DNA of 58,654 nt from UBA10677 sp045532295 (GTDB lineage Bacteria; Bacillota; Clostridia; Christensenellales; Pumilibacteraceae): assembly GCA_045532295.1 (NCBI GenBank), contig JAZSFP010000009.1, positions 1-58,654 of the forward strand. The letters run 5' to 3'. The position numbers were made by a program, and so were the translations under genes. Positions 35,559 through 44,607 of the stretch are shown one piece after another. Under the pieces are notes generated by a model, which had not been told where the DNA came from, made no database searches, and saw only the letters and a list, made by a program, of their open reading frames with translations. How positions within the stretch are numbered: position 1 is the stretch's first letter; each line of letters starts with the position of its first letter.

Positions 35559-36353
35559 TTAAAAATCCTTCTTTTTATAGTAAAGGTCAGTACCTATAAA
35601 CGCGACTTGATTAAAGTCTTGGGGGTTTTTTCTAATGATATAATCTATATAACTTTCAATCATTCTTGCCGAAAGAACGTACCCCATAGGCGTCATATGT
35701 CCAAGAGTGAAAGCCTTGTCAAACTCAGCGTCGTAAACGGGCGCGTAAGTGTAAAGGTCGATAAGATAGGTTTTATCGAAGAGATCGCAAAGAGAGGCAA
35801 GAGCGTCGTGAACTTCCTTTCTTCTACCGTCTTGCGCGTCGTTATGGCGAGGAGGCGCTACGAGGAAAAATCTTGCTCTTGGCTGAATTTGTTTATAACG
35901 CTGAATTATTTGCGCGTAGTAGCCAAGATAAGTGGGTTTATTTTTGGTGTAATCCTCTAAACAAATATCTTCCACCGAACCGATAGGATTATCGTTATGA
36001 ACCACGTCGTTTACGGCAAGAGCGATAATATAAGCCCCAGCCGCCTTTTCGCTTGCCCAAAAACGATTGTTCTCCGCAAAGGACTCCATATATTCTTTAG
36101 CGGTCATACCTCCACGCGAGAAGTTATAAACGGTAGAGCCCGTACTCCTTGCAATGTATTGACCCCAAGAATATTCGTAAAGGTCGTGCCAACCGCGTTT
36201 GTCTTCTTCACTCCAAGACTCAAATTCGCCGGAAGAGAGCGAGTCGCCTACGCAAGCAATAGTTCTAAAAATGCCCACGAAACCGCCGTCGGTAACTATT
36301 CTATCAAGGGGCTTTTCGCCCTTCTTTACGCCCATATATTCAAAAATATCCAT
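35559..36353 (-). CDS. SGNH/GDSL hydrolase
   Basis: A 264-residue SGNH-fold hydrolase. Block I is seen as IACVGDSLSSGE (nucleophile Ser), block III as ALAVNDVVHND (Asn) and the late LGHMTPMGYVLSA carries the catalytic His. There is no signal peptide, so it is probably cytoplasmic or part of an unconventional route. Likely activity is deacetylation or deacylation of a sugar or lipid. It starts 2 bases after the upstream lipoprotein stop, with GAGG inside that gene, and is the last gene of a four-gene minus-strand operon. Confidence 0.87.
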   Translation of the reverse strand: MDIFEYMGVKKGEKPLDRIVTDGGFVGIFRTIACVGDSLSSGEFESWSEEDKRGWHDLYEYSWGQYIARSTGSTVYNFSRGGMTAKEYMESFAENNRFWASEKAAGAYIIALAVNDVVHNDNPIGSVEDICLEDYTKNKPTYLGYYAQIIQRYKQIQPRARFFLVAPPRHNDAQDGRRKEVHDALASLCDLFDKTYLIDLYTYAPVYDAEFDKAFTLGHMTPMGYVLSARMIESYIDYIIRKNPQDFNQVAFIGTDLYYKKKDF

Positions 36354-36355
36354 AA

Positions 36356-37684
36356 TTAAGCCTCAACGATATAAGAGCAAGGAAGTAACCACTCGTATTC
36401 GTCAGCCGTGGTAACCGAGCCCTCAGTCTTAGGAATATACGCTTTAAGGATAGCCATCATAGTTTTATCCACGTGGCACATTCCTTGTGAGTTAGCCATA
36501 GCAAGATAAGAACGAACCGCATCTTCGTAATTATAAGTAGTAGTGGTAATGGTATTTTCCGTTTCCACCGTTACTGAAGTGCGGAAAGGCGAGATTGCAT
36601 CGGAGTTGGGCGCGTCAAGAGCCGTAATAACGTCCTTAATGCTCGTTATGCTCACTCTGGCTATTGCGTTATTCATCTGTACCATCAAGAGAGGACCAGT
36701 CGCAGAGCCTACGTGGTAAAGTTTATCGGTATCGTTATAAACGATTACTGCCGAGCCGTCTACTGCCACGAGTTCAACGGTTTCAGTTCCAGACAAAAGG
36801 GGAATTTGTGAAGTGGCGTAAGTGGTCTCTGCCTCCACCGTTTCGGAAAGATAAACTTCCGTCTTCGCGTTGCCTACCTTCGTAGCGGTAACGGTAAACT
36901 CCTCCTTAGTATCTTCAGCCGAAACCATAAAGAAGAACGACTGACCAAGGTCGGAGTTTTTAATTTCAATTTCGATATAGTCGTTACCCGTATAAAGAGA
37001 GGGGTTAGTGTCTTCGTTTGGAGCAACGCCACTAATTGCGATAACGTCAGTAGGCACGTTATTCTCGTCAACCTGAGCGTAGAAAGACGACGCGTTAAAA
37101 CGCTTAATGGTCTTCGTGCCAGTCGAAATTCTATAAACGCCCGAAGTCGTTGTTGTAAATATCACGTAACGATATGCGTATTCGGGAACGGTAAAAGTAG
37201 AGGTCGCTACGCTTTCGTTCGCAGATAAATAAACACGGTTATTCTCGTTGTAGAACGAAAGTCCGATATCCTTAACGACTTCGCCGATTCTGCCCACTTC
37301 GTCAAAGGAAATAAGCAAAGTATTGCCGTTTTTGAAAGTAAGCAGGATTTGACCGTTTTCAATCATTTCGATGGACGCGCCCATAGCGCCAAACGAGGTA
37401 ATCGACGCCTTCCAGTCGTTAAAACTCATAGCGTTTTCGCCGTAAGTGGAAGAGTAGGAAGAGTAAATCGCGTCAAGATCGCTCTCGTTAGTAAAGGTGT
37501 CGCCCGACTTAATAAGCGTAAGCCACTCGTCGTAAGAAAGAGCGGTGGCGTCTTCCGAAAGCGAGGAAACGTACGCGTTGTATGCGTCTAAAAGTGCAGT
37601 ATCTTGCTCGCCACAACCAGTGAACGCAAACGCGCTAACTGAAAGCGAAAGAGCAAGAATTAAAGATACGATAGTCTTTTTCAT
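36356..37684 (-). CDS. Lipoprotein, function unknown
   Basis: A 442-residue lipoprotein with lipobox FTGC (Cys24). I do not recognise a named family. After a short helical region with two related segments (DEWLTLIKSGDTFTNESDLD and FNDWKASITSFG), the protein is beta-rich. It has repeated sandwich-like units (about 115-210 and 215-320) and a helical C-terminus (about 370-442). AAGGAG lies 6 bases before the ATG at 37684; the frame upstream of it lacks signal features. It is the third gene of the operon and probably part of an exported complex with the two lipoproteins before it. Confidence 0.8.
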   Translation of the reverse strand: MKKTIVSLILALSLSVSAFAFTGCGEQDTALLDAYNAYVSSLSEDATALSYDEWLTLIKSGDTFTNESDLDAIYSSYSSTYGENAMSFNDWKASITSFGAMGASIEMIENGQILLTFKNGNTLLISFDEVGRIGEVVKDIGLSFYNENNRVYLSANESVATSTFTVPEYAYRYVIFTTTTSGVYRISTGTKTIKRFNASSFYAQVDENNVPTDVIAISGVAPNEDTNPSLYTGNDYIEIEIKNSDLGQSFFFMVSAEDTKEEFTVTATKVGNAKTEVYLSETVEAETTYATSQIPLLSGTETVELVAVDGSAVIVYNDTDKLYHVGSATGPLLMVQMNNAIARVSITSIKDVITALDAPNSDAISPFRTSVTVETENTITTTTYNYEDAVRSYLAMANSQGMCHVDKTMMAILKAYIPKTEGSVTTADEYEWLLPCSYIVEA

Positions 37685-37737
37685 AAAATTCTCCTTAAAA
37701 AATTGCGGTATGAAAAATCTCACACCGCAAAAAATCT

Positions 37738-38439
37738 TTATTCAGCAATTAAAGTAATGGTAACGCTCGTCTCACCGTTAAGAACGATATCGTTAGCGGT
37801 ATAACCCTCAGGCGCGTTAACTTTTATTTTGTATTTATTGCCTTCACTGAGATTTGGAAGAGTGGAATCAATAAATTTTACAGTTCCATTAGCCGTAACA
37901 CTTATGGGGGAGGAAAGATTGCTTTCAGCACCAGCCGTGTCAACGGTGCAAATTTGAATAGATGAAGCATCGGTAGTGCCGTTAACGGTAGTGCCGTCAG
38001 GATATTTCAATGTAACGGTAACAAAATCAACAATTAAAGTAATGGTAACGCTCGTCTCACCGTTAAGAACGATATCGTTAGCGGTATATCCCTCAGGCGC
38101 GCGAGTAACCTTAACTTTATACTTATCACCCTCGTTAAGAACGGGGAGTTCGCTCTTCTTAAATACTGCCTTACCGTCAGCGCTAACGTCTACGGGAGTA
38201 GAGCAAGCAAGTTGCTCGCCAGCCTCGTCAACGGTACAAATCTGAACGGAAATAGCGTAATATCTATCGCCCTCGGTAATGCCGTCGGTAGCGCCGTTAA
38301 CTGCAGTGCCGTTAGGGTAGTTAAGGGTAACGGTAATGGTATCAACCTCGGGTTCGCCACAGCCAACCATCATTGCGCCCATAGTAAGAACTAAAACGAG
38401 CGAAAGAACTAAAAAAACGATGCGTTTAATGTTTTTCAT
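37738..38439 (-). CDS. Lipoprotein with two near-identical SpaA-like repeats
   Basis: A 233-residue lipoprotein (lipobox MVGC, Cys27). It consists of two tandem units, about 33-135 and 136-233. Each opens with VTLNYPNGTAVNG or VTLKYPDGTTVNG and ends with the identical GYTANDIVLNGETSVTITLI. Between these lie a QICTVD strand and a KYKVKV-x-APEGY element typical of SpaA/prealbumin-like folds. The nucleotide sequence of the repeats is also nearly identical around 37750-37810 and 38040-38100, pointing to recent duplication. No sortase signal is seen. The gene lies 25 bases downstream of the TlpA-like lipoprotein gene. Confidence 0.85.
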   Translation of the reverse strand: MKNIKRIVFLVLSLVLVLTMGAMMVGCGEPEVDTITVTLNYPNGTAVNGATDGITEGDRYYAISVQICTVDEAGEQLACSTPVDVSADGKAVFKKSELPVLNEGDKYKVKVTRAPEGYTANDIVLNGETSVTITLIVDFVTVTLKYPDGTTVNGTTDASSIQICTVDTAGAESNLSSPISVTANGTVKFIDSTLPNLSEGNKYKIKVNAPEGYTANDIVLNGETSVTITLIAE

Positions 38440-38464
38440 AATATTTTACTCCTAAAATAATTTT

Positions 38465-41293
38465 TTAATTATATTTGCTTGGTCCGTAATAGTGCTTGTA
38501 GCAAGCCATTTGGAGCCAACCTCTTTCTTCTTCAGTGCCCTCTTGGTATCTGCCGAGTAGAGCGTTAATGGGAGCAACTACCTCCTTGTCGGCAATAAGC
38601 ATACCGTAAAGGGGGTCGGTAGTCGCTTTGCCCTCTTTTGAACGAGCAACCATATCTTTAACCTCGTTAGTCCAGTCAACACCGCCTCTATCGGTAAGGT
38701 CGAACATACCCAAGATCGCCATCTCCTCAAGAGAGTAGTTGAACTGAATACCTACTTGGTTAGTGAAAGTCAAGAAGGAAGGACGGAGGAAGTCGATGTA
38801 AACGGGAGAACTTTCTTCGCCCTCGTCGTCGAGCGCCCAGTACTGATTTTTAAGCGCGTTGAATACGACTTCAACTGCAATGTACGCATATCCGCCGGTC
38901 TCTTCGTCTTGAACGAACTGTCCGTCGCCAGTGGTGCAAAGCATAAGAACTTCCGCAGTTTCGCCAAGGTACTCAATTTCGTAAGGATATTCGCCGGTTT
39001 CGCCGGGGAACATTGCGAAAGTGGGGTAACAGGTTTCGCCTTTTTCAAGATAGATATAGTAACTGAAGTTAAATCCACTATCAGAAGTGAAACGGTCGTA
39101 GTCACGCGAATCGCTCATATCGCCGATATAAGTGCCGTCGCCTGAGTACATAAACAAATGCGGGTCGTAAATGGACGCGTCGTAAGTGGAGCGGATATTG
39201 TAAACGCCCGTTTTCGTTGCGGTGAGTTTATGTCTCGTTCCGCGCTTTACGGAAAGAGGGCGGTTTACGTTAGCCGTGCCGCTTGCAACGATTTCGCCGT
39301 CGGTAATTTCACTCTCTTGTGGAAGTTCGATTACGATTGCGTTGTAAAGACTCATACCTTTAACGGGGTCGTGGTCGCAGAAACAAATACCGTTTTCGTG
39401 CGCTTCAGTGCCGTAATGGTCGAAGTAACCGCAGAACTCAAGCCAGAGGTCGTCGTTAGTGAGATCGTCCTCCCCACCCTCACGAGGATAACGAGTAGCG
39501 TACTCGATTGCGAAATCTTGAAGAGCGTTTTTAAGTTCGGGATAAACGGGAACGTATCCGTTATCGGACCAACCTTGCATATTGTAGTTATCAATGATAA
39601 CGTCGGTGTGGTCGTTGCCGTTAAGAACGATGTTCTCTGCGGACGCGTCGTTTAGTTTCCAGAAAGTAAGATCCCACATTGAACGATAGTATTCAACGTT
39701 GTGAATAGTATCCCTTTCAATAAAGTTAGCGCCAAAACGGAGAGCCGTCCAAGCGGTAAGATGCGAGTTAACGTCGGCAAGAATAATCGCGCCTTCGCTA
39801 CCGTTTTCGTCCTTAACGTGATAGTATCCGTCTTCGCCAAGCATTACTTCGGTGTATTCGGTATAGTAGTTTACGTTAGGTTCTTGAGCGCAATCACGAT
39901 AAACGTCAATAGCAGTGGTAAGGTCAAGAGCGTCAGTAACCTTGAAGTTGCGAAGTTTAACGCTATCAACCTTTGCGCTCGTTACGCTGTCTTTATTGTA
40001 AACGATACCAAGACGAACGGTGGTTTTACGCGCAAATACTTCCAAAGTATGCGTTTTCCAACCGTTGCTGTCTTCCGAGCACTCCCAAATGGACTCGTTG
40101 TTAGAAATAATGTAAACGTTGTCGTCGGTAGTAACGTTATACTCAAACGAAAGCGCCTGACCAAAATTAATGGTAAAGGTAACGTAAAGAATAGAGAAAG
40201 AGTTATCCACTTGCGTATTAGTTGCGTAAATAAAACTCTCACCGTCCTCTTCGCCTACTGCCCAAGGCCAAGAATAAGGCGCGTCGTTTTCGTTGGTTTC
40301 AGGAAGGAATTGAGGGTCAAGCGATGCAAAACTCTCGTCGCAAGCAGCCTCGACTAAAAGATAAGATTCGGGCATTTCAAGATCCTCTCTGGGCTTGGTG
40401 GGCTCGATAAGACCCCCGTTATCCCCTTCGTCTTCATCCTCGCCGGGAGTTTGAGTGTACTCGTCAGCAGTATAATGGCCAAAGAGCGTTTTCCAGAATA
40501 CCGGGTTAGCGTCCGAACCGGACTCAATATAAGCAACCGCGCCGTAGCGGTCGATAATAACGGTAGTGGGGAAGGAAGTTACACCGAAAAGCGCGGTAAT
40601 TCCGCCGTTGTCTTGTCCAAGATAGAAGGTAAGACCAAGTTCTTCCTTGTAAGACTGAACGTCGCCTAAAGTATCTTGGTTGGTAAGCGCGATAATCTTA
40701 AGGTCGTCTTGATAAACCTTATAAGCCTCTTCAATAGCGGGGAACTCGCTACGACAAGGACCGCAACTCTTGAACCAGAAGTTAAGCATAACCGCCTTAT
40801 TATTCTCTACGAGGTCGGATAAGAGTAAACGCGCGCCGTCACTTTCGGTTACTACGAAGTCGTGCATTACGTCGCCCACACGATAAACGGTGCCAGTGGT
40901 AGCGGAAGAGGAAATAACTTTAGAGTTAAACACTGCCGAGAATTCGTAACTTTCCGCGCTCGTCTTATAGGTTGCGCCCTCGGGAATATAATATCCGTCG
41001 GGAAGGTTAGCAAAGGTAAGGTCGTATTCGTCAAGTTCAAGCGCAAGTTCAACTTTACCGTTTTTCGAAATACCGCTCTTTAAAGGATTGCCGTCTTTGG
41101 ACGCGGTAACGCGAACGTTGTTAAGGGGAAGTCCGCCTGCGCTCGTAATGGAGATAACGTACTTATCGTTTCCGTCGCCTCCGCCCGAATATTCAGGATT
41201 GATAAAATTGGGTAAATTAGCGCAACCAACCGCCGAGAGAGCGAGTGAAATTGCAAGCATAACCGTAATTATAATTTTGGGTAGTTTTTTCAT
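38465..41293 (-). CDS. Lipoprotein with SpaA-like, TlpA-type thioredoxin and pre-peptidase-like domains
   Basis: A 942-residue lipoprotein (lipobox AVGC, Cys24). Domains in order: a SpaA/prealbumin-like module (about 45-122, ending TFANLPDGYYIP) and a TlpA/ResA-type thioredoxin domain (about 138-275, with the active site CGPC at 177-180 and a cis-Pro region GVTSFPTTVIID). An acidic linker (283-297) and a carbohydrate-binding-like sandwich (about 315-455) come next. A domain at about 484-625 is shared with the lipoprotein at 52668, then a pre-peptidase-C-terminal-like region (about 670-760) and a helical end. It may reduce disulfides in extracellular proteins. First gene of its operon, with a consensus promoter and GGAGG. 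Confidence 0.87.
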   Translation of the reverse strand: MKKLPKIIITVMLAISLALSAVGCANLPNFINPEYSGGGDGNDKYVISITSAGGLPLNNVRVTASKDGNPLKSGISKNGKVELALELDEYDLTFANLPDGYYIPEGATYKTSAESYEFSAVFNSKVISSSATTGTVYRVGDVMHDFVVTESDGARLLLSDLVENNKAVMLNFWFKSCGPCRSEFPAIEEAYKVYQDDLKIIALTNQDTLGDVQSYKEELGLTFYLGQDNGGITALFGVTSFPTTVIIDRYGAVAYIESGSDANPVFWKTLFGHYTADEYTQTPGEDEDEGDNGGLIEPTKPREDLEMPESYLLVEAACDESFASLDPQFLPETNENDAPYSWPWAVGEEDGESFIYATNTQVDNSFSILYVTFTINFGQALSFEYNVTTDDNVYIISNNESIWECSEDSNGWKTHTLEVFARKTTVRLGIVYNKDSVTSAKVDSVKLRNFKVTDALDLTTAIDVYRDCAQEPNVNYYTEYTEVMLGEDGYYHVKDENGSEGAIILADVNSHLTAWTALRFGANFIERDTIHNVEYYRSMWDLTFWKLNDASAENIVLNGNDHTDVIIDNYNMQGWSDNGYVPVYPELKNALQDFAIEYATRYPREGGEDDLTNDDLWLEFCGYFDHYGTEAHENGICFCDHDPVKGMSLYNAIVIELPQESEITDGEIVASGTANVNRPLSVKRGTRHKLTATKTGVYNIRSTYDASIYDPHLFMYSGDGTYIGDMSDSRDYDRFTSDSGFNFSYYIYLEKGETCYPTFAMFPGETGEYPYEIEYLGETAEVLMLCTTGDGQFVQDEETGGYAYIAVEVVFNALKNQYWALDDEGEESSPVYIDFLRPSFLTFTNQVGIQFNYSLEEMAILGMFDLTDRGGVDWTNEVKDMVARSKEGKATTDPLYGMLIADKEVVAPINALLGRYQEGTEEERGWLQMACYKHYYGPSKYN

Positions 41294-41361
41294 AAAACCT
41301 CCTCGTTTTTCACTTAACCGTTTTACGCGTTTTTTTAATTAGACGCGCGCGCACATATATT

Positions 41362-41390
41362 ATTATAATATATCTTAAAAATTATGTCAA
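41362..41390 (-). promoter_or_regulatory. Consensus promoter of the lipoprotein/SGNH operon
   Basis: Minus strand: TTGACA (41390-41385), 17-bp spacer, TATAAT (41367-41362). It drives the four-gene operon. The leader contains a GCGCGCGC tract. Confidence 0.9.
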
Positions 41391-41486
41391 CACAATTTAG
41401 TGGTTTAACTGAATAAAGTCCACCTTTTCACATAGTTTTCATTTTTAAAATTTACCGGTAAAGTGATATAAAAATATGGTAAAAAA

Positions 41487-41515
41487 CAAAAACGACGGGG
41501 TACGTACCTCGCCGT
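41487..41515 (-). terminator. Terminator of galE
   Basis: On the minus strand two 12-base arms pair (two G-U pairs) around a self-complementary GTAC centre, followed by TTTTTG. Confidence 0.8.
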
Positions 41516-41543
41516 TTTGCTTAAATTTACATAAAATAGGTGC

Positions 41544-42563
41544 TTATTTTTTGTTGTAACCGTCGGGATTTTGCGACTGCCACTTCCACATAGACGCGCA
41601 CATTTCGTCTACGCCAAGTTTAGCCTCCCAGTCAAGTTCAGCCTTTGCTTTGTCTACTTTAGCGTAACAAGCGGCGATATCGCCGGGGCGACGAGGGCAA
41701 ATCTTATAGGGAAGAGAATGACCGCAAGCCTTTTCAAAAGCCTTAATCATCTGAAGAACGGAGTAGCCGTTACCAGTACCAAGGTTGAAGATATGAACAC
41801 CGCTATCGTTCATTTTCTCGATAGCCTTTACGTGACCGAGAGCGAGGTCTACTACGTGGATATAGTCGCGAACGCCCGTTCCGTCAACGGTGTCGTAATC
41901 GTTACCAAAAACGTTAATGCAAGGAAGTTTGCCTGCAGCAACCTTGGCAATGAAGGGAGCAAGGTTGTTGGGAATACCCTTGGGGTCTTCGCCGATCATA
42001 CCGCTCTCGTGCGCGCCAACGGGGTTGAAGTAGCGAAGAAGAACGATATTCCAACTATTGTCGGAAATATAAAGGTCCTTCATAATACCTTCAAGCATAA
42101 GTTTGGTCGAGCCGTAGGGGTTAGTAGTAGAAAGTGAGCAATCTTCGTCAAGGGGAAGGCGCTCGGGAGTGCCGTAAACGGTAGCAGAGGAAGAGAAAAC
42201 GATCTTCTTAACGCCGTACTTTTTCATAACCTCCAAAAGAACGAGCGTTCCGTAAATGTTGTTATCGTAGTATTCAAGGGGCATACTAACGGATTCGCCA
42301 ACGGCTTTAAGACCAGCGAAGTGAATAACCGCGTCAATTTCATTTTCAGAGAAGATTTTCTCCATAGCCTCGCGGTCGCGCATATCTGCGTTGTAGAACT
42401 TAATCTTCTTGCCGGTAATCTTTTCAACGCGCTTAATCGACTCGTCGCAAGAGTTAACCATATTGTCAAAAGCAATAACCTCGTATCCGCGGTTAAGGAG
42501 TTCAACTTCGGTATGAGATGCGATATAGCCGGCGCCACCGGTAACTAAAATTTTCTTGTCCAT
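41544..42563 (-). CDS. galE: UDP-glucose 4-epimerase
   Basis: Interconverts UDP-glucose and UDP-galactose using tightly bound NAD, in the Leloir pathway and in cell-envelope precursor supply. Visible features are the TGGAGYIASHTEVELLNRGY Rossmann glycine motif at the N-terminus, the SSSATVYG serine region and the catalytic YGSTK (Tyr-x-x-x-Lys). NLAPFIAKVAAGK and the HVVDLALGH signature of GalE are also present. The length of 339 residues matches the family. The ATG at 42563 is chosen because GGAGG lies 5 bases upstream. It is monocistronic and divergent from the Fe-S scaffold gene. Confidence 0.96.
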   Translation of the reverse strand: MDKKILVTGGAGYIASHTEVELLNRGYEVIAFDNMVNSCDESIKRVEKITGKKIKFYNADMRDREAMEKIFSENEIDAVIHFAGLKAVGESVSMPLEYYDNNIYGTLVLLEVMKKYGVKKIVFSSSATVYGTPERLPLDEDCSLSTTNPYGSTKLMLEGIMKDLYISDNSWNIVLLRYFNPVGAHESGMIGEDPKGIPNNLAPFIAKVAAGKLPCINVFGNDYDTVDGTGVRDYIHVVDLALGHVKAIEKMNDSGVHIFNLGTGNGYSVLQMIKAFEKACGHSLPYKICPRRPGDIAACYAKVDKAKAELDWEAKLGVDEMCASMWKWQSQNPDGYNKK

Positions 42564-42592
42564 AAAAACCTCCAAAATAGTCGTCTAACAAT

Positions 42593-42621
42593 ATTATATA
42601 ACGATACGAAAAAAAAAGCAA
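42593..42621 (-). promoter_or_regulatory. Promoter of galE
   Basis: Minus strand: TTGCTT (42621-42616), 17-bp spacer, TATAAT (42598-42593). Confidence 0.8.
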
Positions 42622-42675
42622 CTTAATTTAACGCATAAATCTTTCTTTTAAATTTAAAATGCCCCTAAAAAACAG

Positions 42676-42704
42676 TTGAGAAAAATTTTCGATTGTGCTA
42701 TAAT
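42676..42704 (+). promoter_or_regulatory. Promoter of the scaffold/GGGtGRT pair
   Basis: TTGAGA, 17-bp spacer, TATAAT with an upstream TG. A small stem, TGGCT/AGCCA, lies at the start of the leader. Confidence 0.82.
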
Positions 42705-42757
42705 AATTGATGGCTAAGAGCCAACTAACAGGTAAAATATTATAATCGGAGGACATT

Positions 42758-43459
42758 ATGCAGTTTTCTAAAGAAGTAGAAAGAATGGTCTGCGTAGCCA
42801 AGGGTCCCAAACACGGTCCCGCTCCTATTCCCGAAGAGGGCAAATGGGTACAGGCTTACCAGATTTCGGACATCAACGGCTATACCCACGGTATCGGCTG
42901 GTGCGCACCCCAACAGGGCGCTTGTAAGTTAAGCCTCAACGTAAAGGGCGGAATTATCCGTGAGGCTCTCGTAGAGACCATCGGTTGCTCGGGTATGACT
43001 CACTCGGCGGCAATGGCAGGCGAAATCCTTCCCGGCAAGACGCTTTTAGAGGCGCTCAATACCGACCTCGTATGTGACGCAATCAACACCGCGATGCGCG
43101 AACTCTTCCTTCAAATCGTTTACGGAAGAACCCAGTCGGCGTTCTCCGAAGACGGTCTTGTAATCGGCGCAGGTCTTGAAGACCTTGGTAAAGGTGAGCG
43201 TTCTATGACCGGTACTATTTACGGTACTGAGGAAAAGGGTGTACGCTACCTTGAACTTACCGAGGGCTATATCACCAAAATGGCGCTCGATAAGAACGAC
43301 CAAGTAATCGGTTACGAGTATATCAAACTTGGCGTAATGCTTGATAAGATTAAAGCAGGCGTAAGCGCAGACGATGCGTTAAAGGCTGCTACCGGACACT
43401 ACGGTAGATTTACCGCTGAAGAGGGCGTTGTTAAGTTCATCGACCCTCGTAAGCAATAA
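42758..43459 (+). CDS. Iron-sulfur cluster assembly scaffold-like protein (NifU/IscU type)
   Basis: A 233-residue protein resembling the N-terminal scaffold domain of NifU/IscU, in the form found in Clostridia beside GGGtGRT proteins. Conserved features include VCVAKGPKHGPAPIPEEGKW near the N-terminus, then GWCAPQQGACKLSLNVKGG and IREALVETIGCSGMTHSAAM, which carry the candidate cluster-ligand cysteines. AEMAGEIL-like and AINTAMRELFLQ helices follow. It has a strong GGAGG site and its own promoter, and lies 15 bases before the GGGtGRT gene. The two probably act together in metal-cluster chemistry. Confidence 0.88.
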   Translation: MQFSKEVERMVCVAKGPKHGPAPIPEEGKWVQAYQISDINGYTHGIGWCAPQQGACKLSLNVKGGIIREALVETIGCSGMTHSAAMAGEILPGKTLLEALNTDLVCDAINTAMRELFLQIVYGRTQSAFSEDGLVIGAGLEDLGKGERSMTGTIYGTEEKGVRYLELTEGYITKMALDKNDQVIGYEYIKLGVMLDKIKAGVSADDALKAATGHYGRFTAEEGVVKFIDPRKQ

Positions 43460-43474
43460 TGGGAGGTAAGAACA

Positions 43475-44476
43475 ATGGCTGTTACTTTTGAAGGTTACGA
43501 AAGAAGAGAGGCAAAAACCTCCGCTATTATGGCGCAATACGGTATCAAAGATTTTGACGACGCGCTCAAGATTTGTACCGACAAGGGCTTTAACCCCTAC
43601 GAAATCGTTCAAGGAATTCAAAACATCTGCTTTGAAAACGCAAAATGGGCTTACGTTCTCGGTTGCGCAATCGCAATCAAGAAGGGTTGCACCAAGGCAA
43701 GCGACGCTGCTCGCGCAATCGGTGAGGGACTTCAGGCTTTCTGTATCCCCGGCTCCGTTGCAGAACAAAGAAAAGTAGGTCTTGGCCACGGCAACCTCGC
43801 TGCAATGCTCCTTGAAGAAGAGACCGAGTGCTTCTGTTTCTTGGCAGGTCACGAGTCCTTCGCTGCCGCTGAAGGCGCAATCGGTATTGCAAAGAGCGCA
43901 AACAAGGTAAGAAAGACCCCCTTAAGAGTTATCCTTAACGGTCTTGGTAAGGACGCTGCAATGATTATTTCGAGAATCAACGGCTTTACCTACGTTCAAA
44001 CCAAAATGGACTACTTCAACGACGAACTCCAAATCGTTAGCGAAACCGCTTACTCCGACGGCGAGAGAGCAAAGGTTCGTTGCTACGGCGCAGACGACGT
44101 TCGCGAAGGCGTTAAGATTATGTGGAAGGAAAAAGTTGGCGTTTCCATTACCGGTAACTCCACCAACCCCACCCGTTTCCAACACCCCGTTGCAGGTACT
44201 TATAAAAAGGAATGCACCGAGAACGGCGTAAAATACTTCTCCGTTGCAAGTGGTGGCGGTACTGGTAGAACCCTTCACCCCGATAATATGGCTGCAGGTC
44301 CCGCGTCCTACGGTATGACCGATACTATGGGCCGTATGCACTCTGACGCTCAGTTCGCAGGCTCAAGTTCCGTTCCCGCTCACGTAGAAATGATGGGACT
44401 TATCGGCGCTGGTAACAACCCTATGGTTGGTATGACCGTAGCGTGCGCAGTAGCAATCGAAGAGAGCAATAAATAG
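43475..44476 (+). CDS. GGGtGRT protein
   Basis: A 333-residue protein named for the motif GGGTGRT, visible here at residues 260-266 (VASGGGTGRTLHPDNMAAGP). It is a highly conserved but functionally uncharacterised family in anaerobic Bacillota. Cysteines occur in ICFENAKWAYVLGCAIAIK, GLQAFCIPGS and ETECFCFLAGHE and could hold a metal cluster. Its operon partner is the scaffold-like protein upstream, which supports an iron-sulfur role. GGAGG precedes the ATG. Codon use is strongly optimised, suggesting high expression. Confidence 0.92.
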   Translation: MAVTFEGYERREAKTSAIMAQYGIKDFDDALKICTDKGFNPYEIVQGIQNICFENAKWAYVLGCAIAIKKGCTKASDAARAIGEGLQAFCIPGSVAEQRKVGLGHGNLAAMLLEEETECFCFLAGHESFAAAEGAIGIAKSANKVRKTPLRVILNGLGKDAAMIISRINGFTYVQTKMDYFNDELQIVSETAYSDGERAKVRCYGADDVREGVKIMWKEKVGVSITGNSTNPTRFQHPVAGTYKKECTENGVKYFSVASGGGTGRTLHPDNMAAGPASYGMTDTMGRMHSDAQFAGSSSVPAHVEMMGLIGAGNNPMVGMTVACAVAIEESNK

Positions 44477-44478
44477 TC

Positions 44479-44560
44479 TTTTTGAGCCCTTTTGCCCGTT
44501 ACCTCAGTCAATGTGCTTTCGGCACACCTCCTTCGGTAACGAACAAAATCATCTCAAAAA
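44479..44560. repeat. Nested inverted-repeat element after the GGGtGRT gene
   Basis: Three nested pairs: TTTTTGAG/CTCAAAAA outermost, CGTTACC/GGTAACG inside, and TGTGC/GCACA around a TTTCG loop. The whole would fold as a long interrupted hairpin just before the terminator. Confidence 0.55.
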
Positions 44561-44580
44561 TTCTAATAGACTGAAAAGAA

Positions 44581-44607
44581 AGGACGAGAGTTTTCTCGTC
44601 CTTTTTT
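44581..44607 (+). terminator. Terminator of the scaffold/GGGtGRT pair
   Basis: A 9-bp perfect stem, AGGACGAGA, with a 4-base loop and a T-run. Confidence 0.93.

Noticed and set aside
35421..35960. 179-codon plus-strand frame spanning the asnA end and its terminator
   Set aside because: It crosses the asnA terminator and is antisense to the SGNH hydrolase gene, which has clear motifs.
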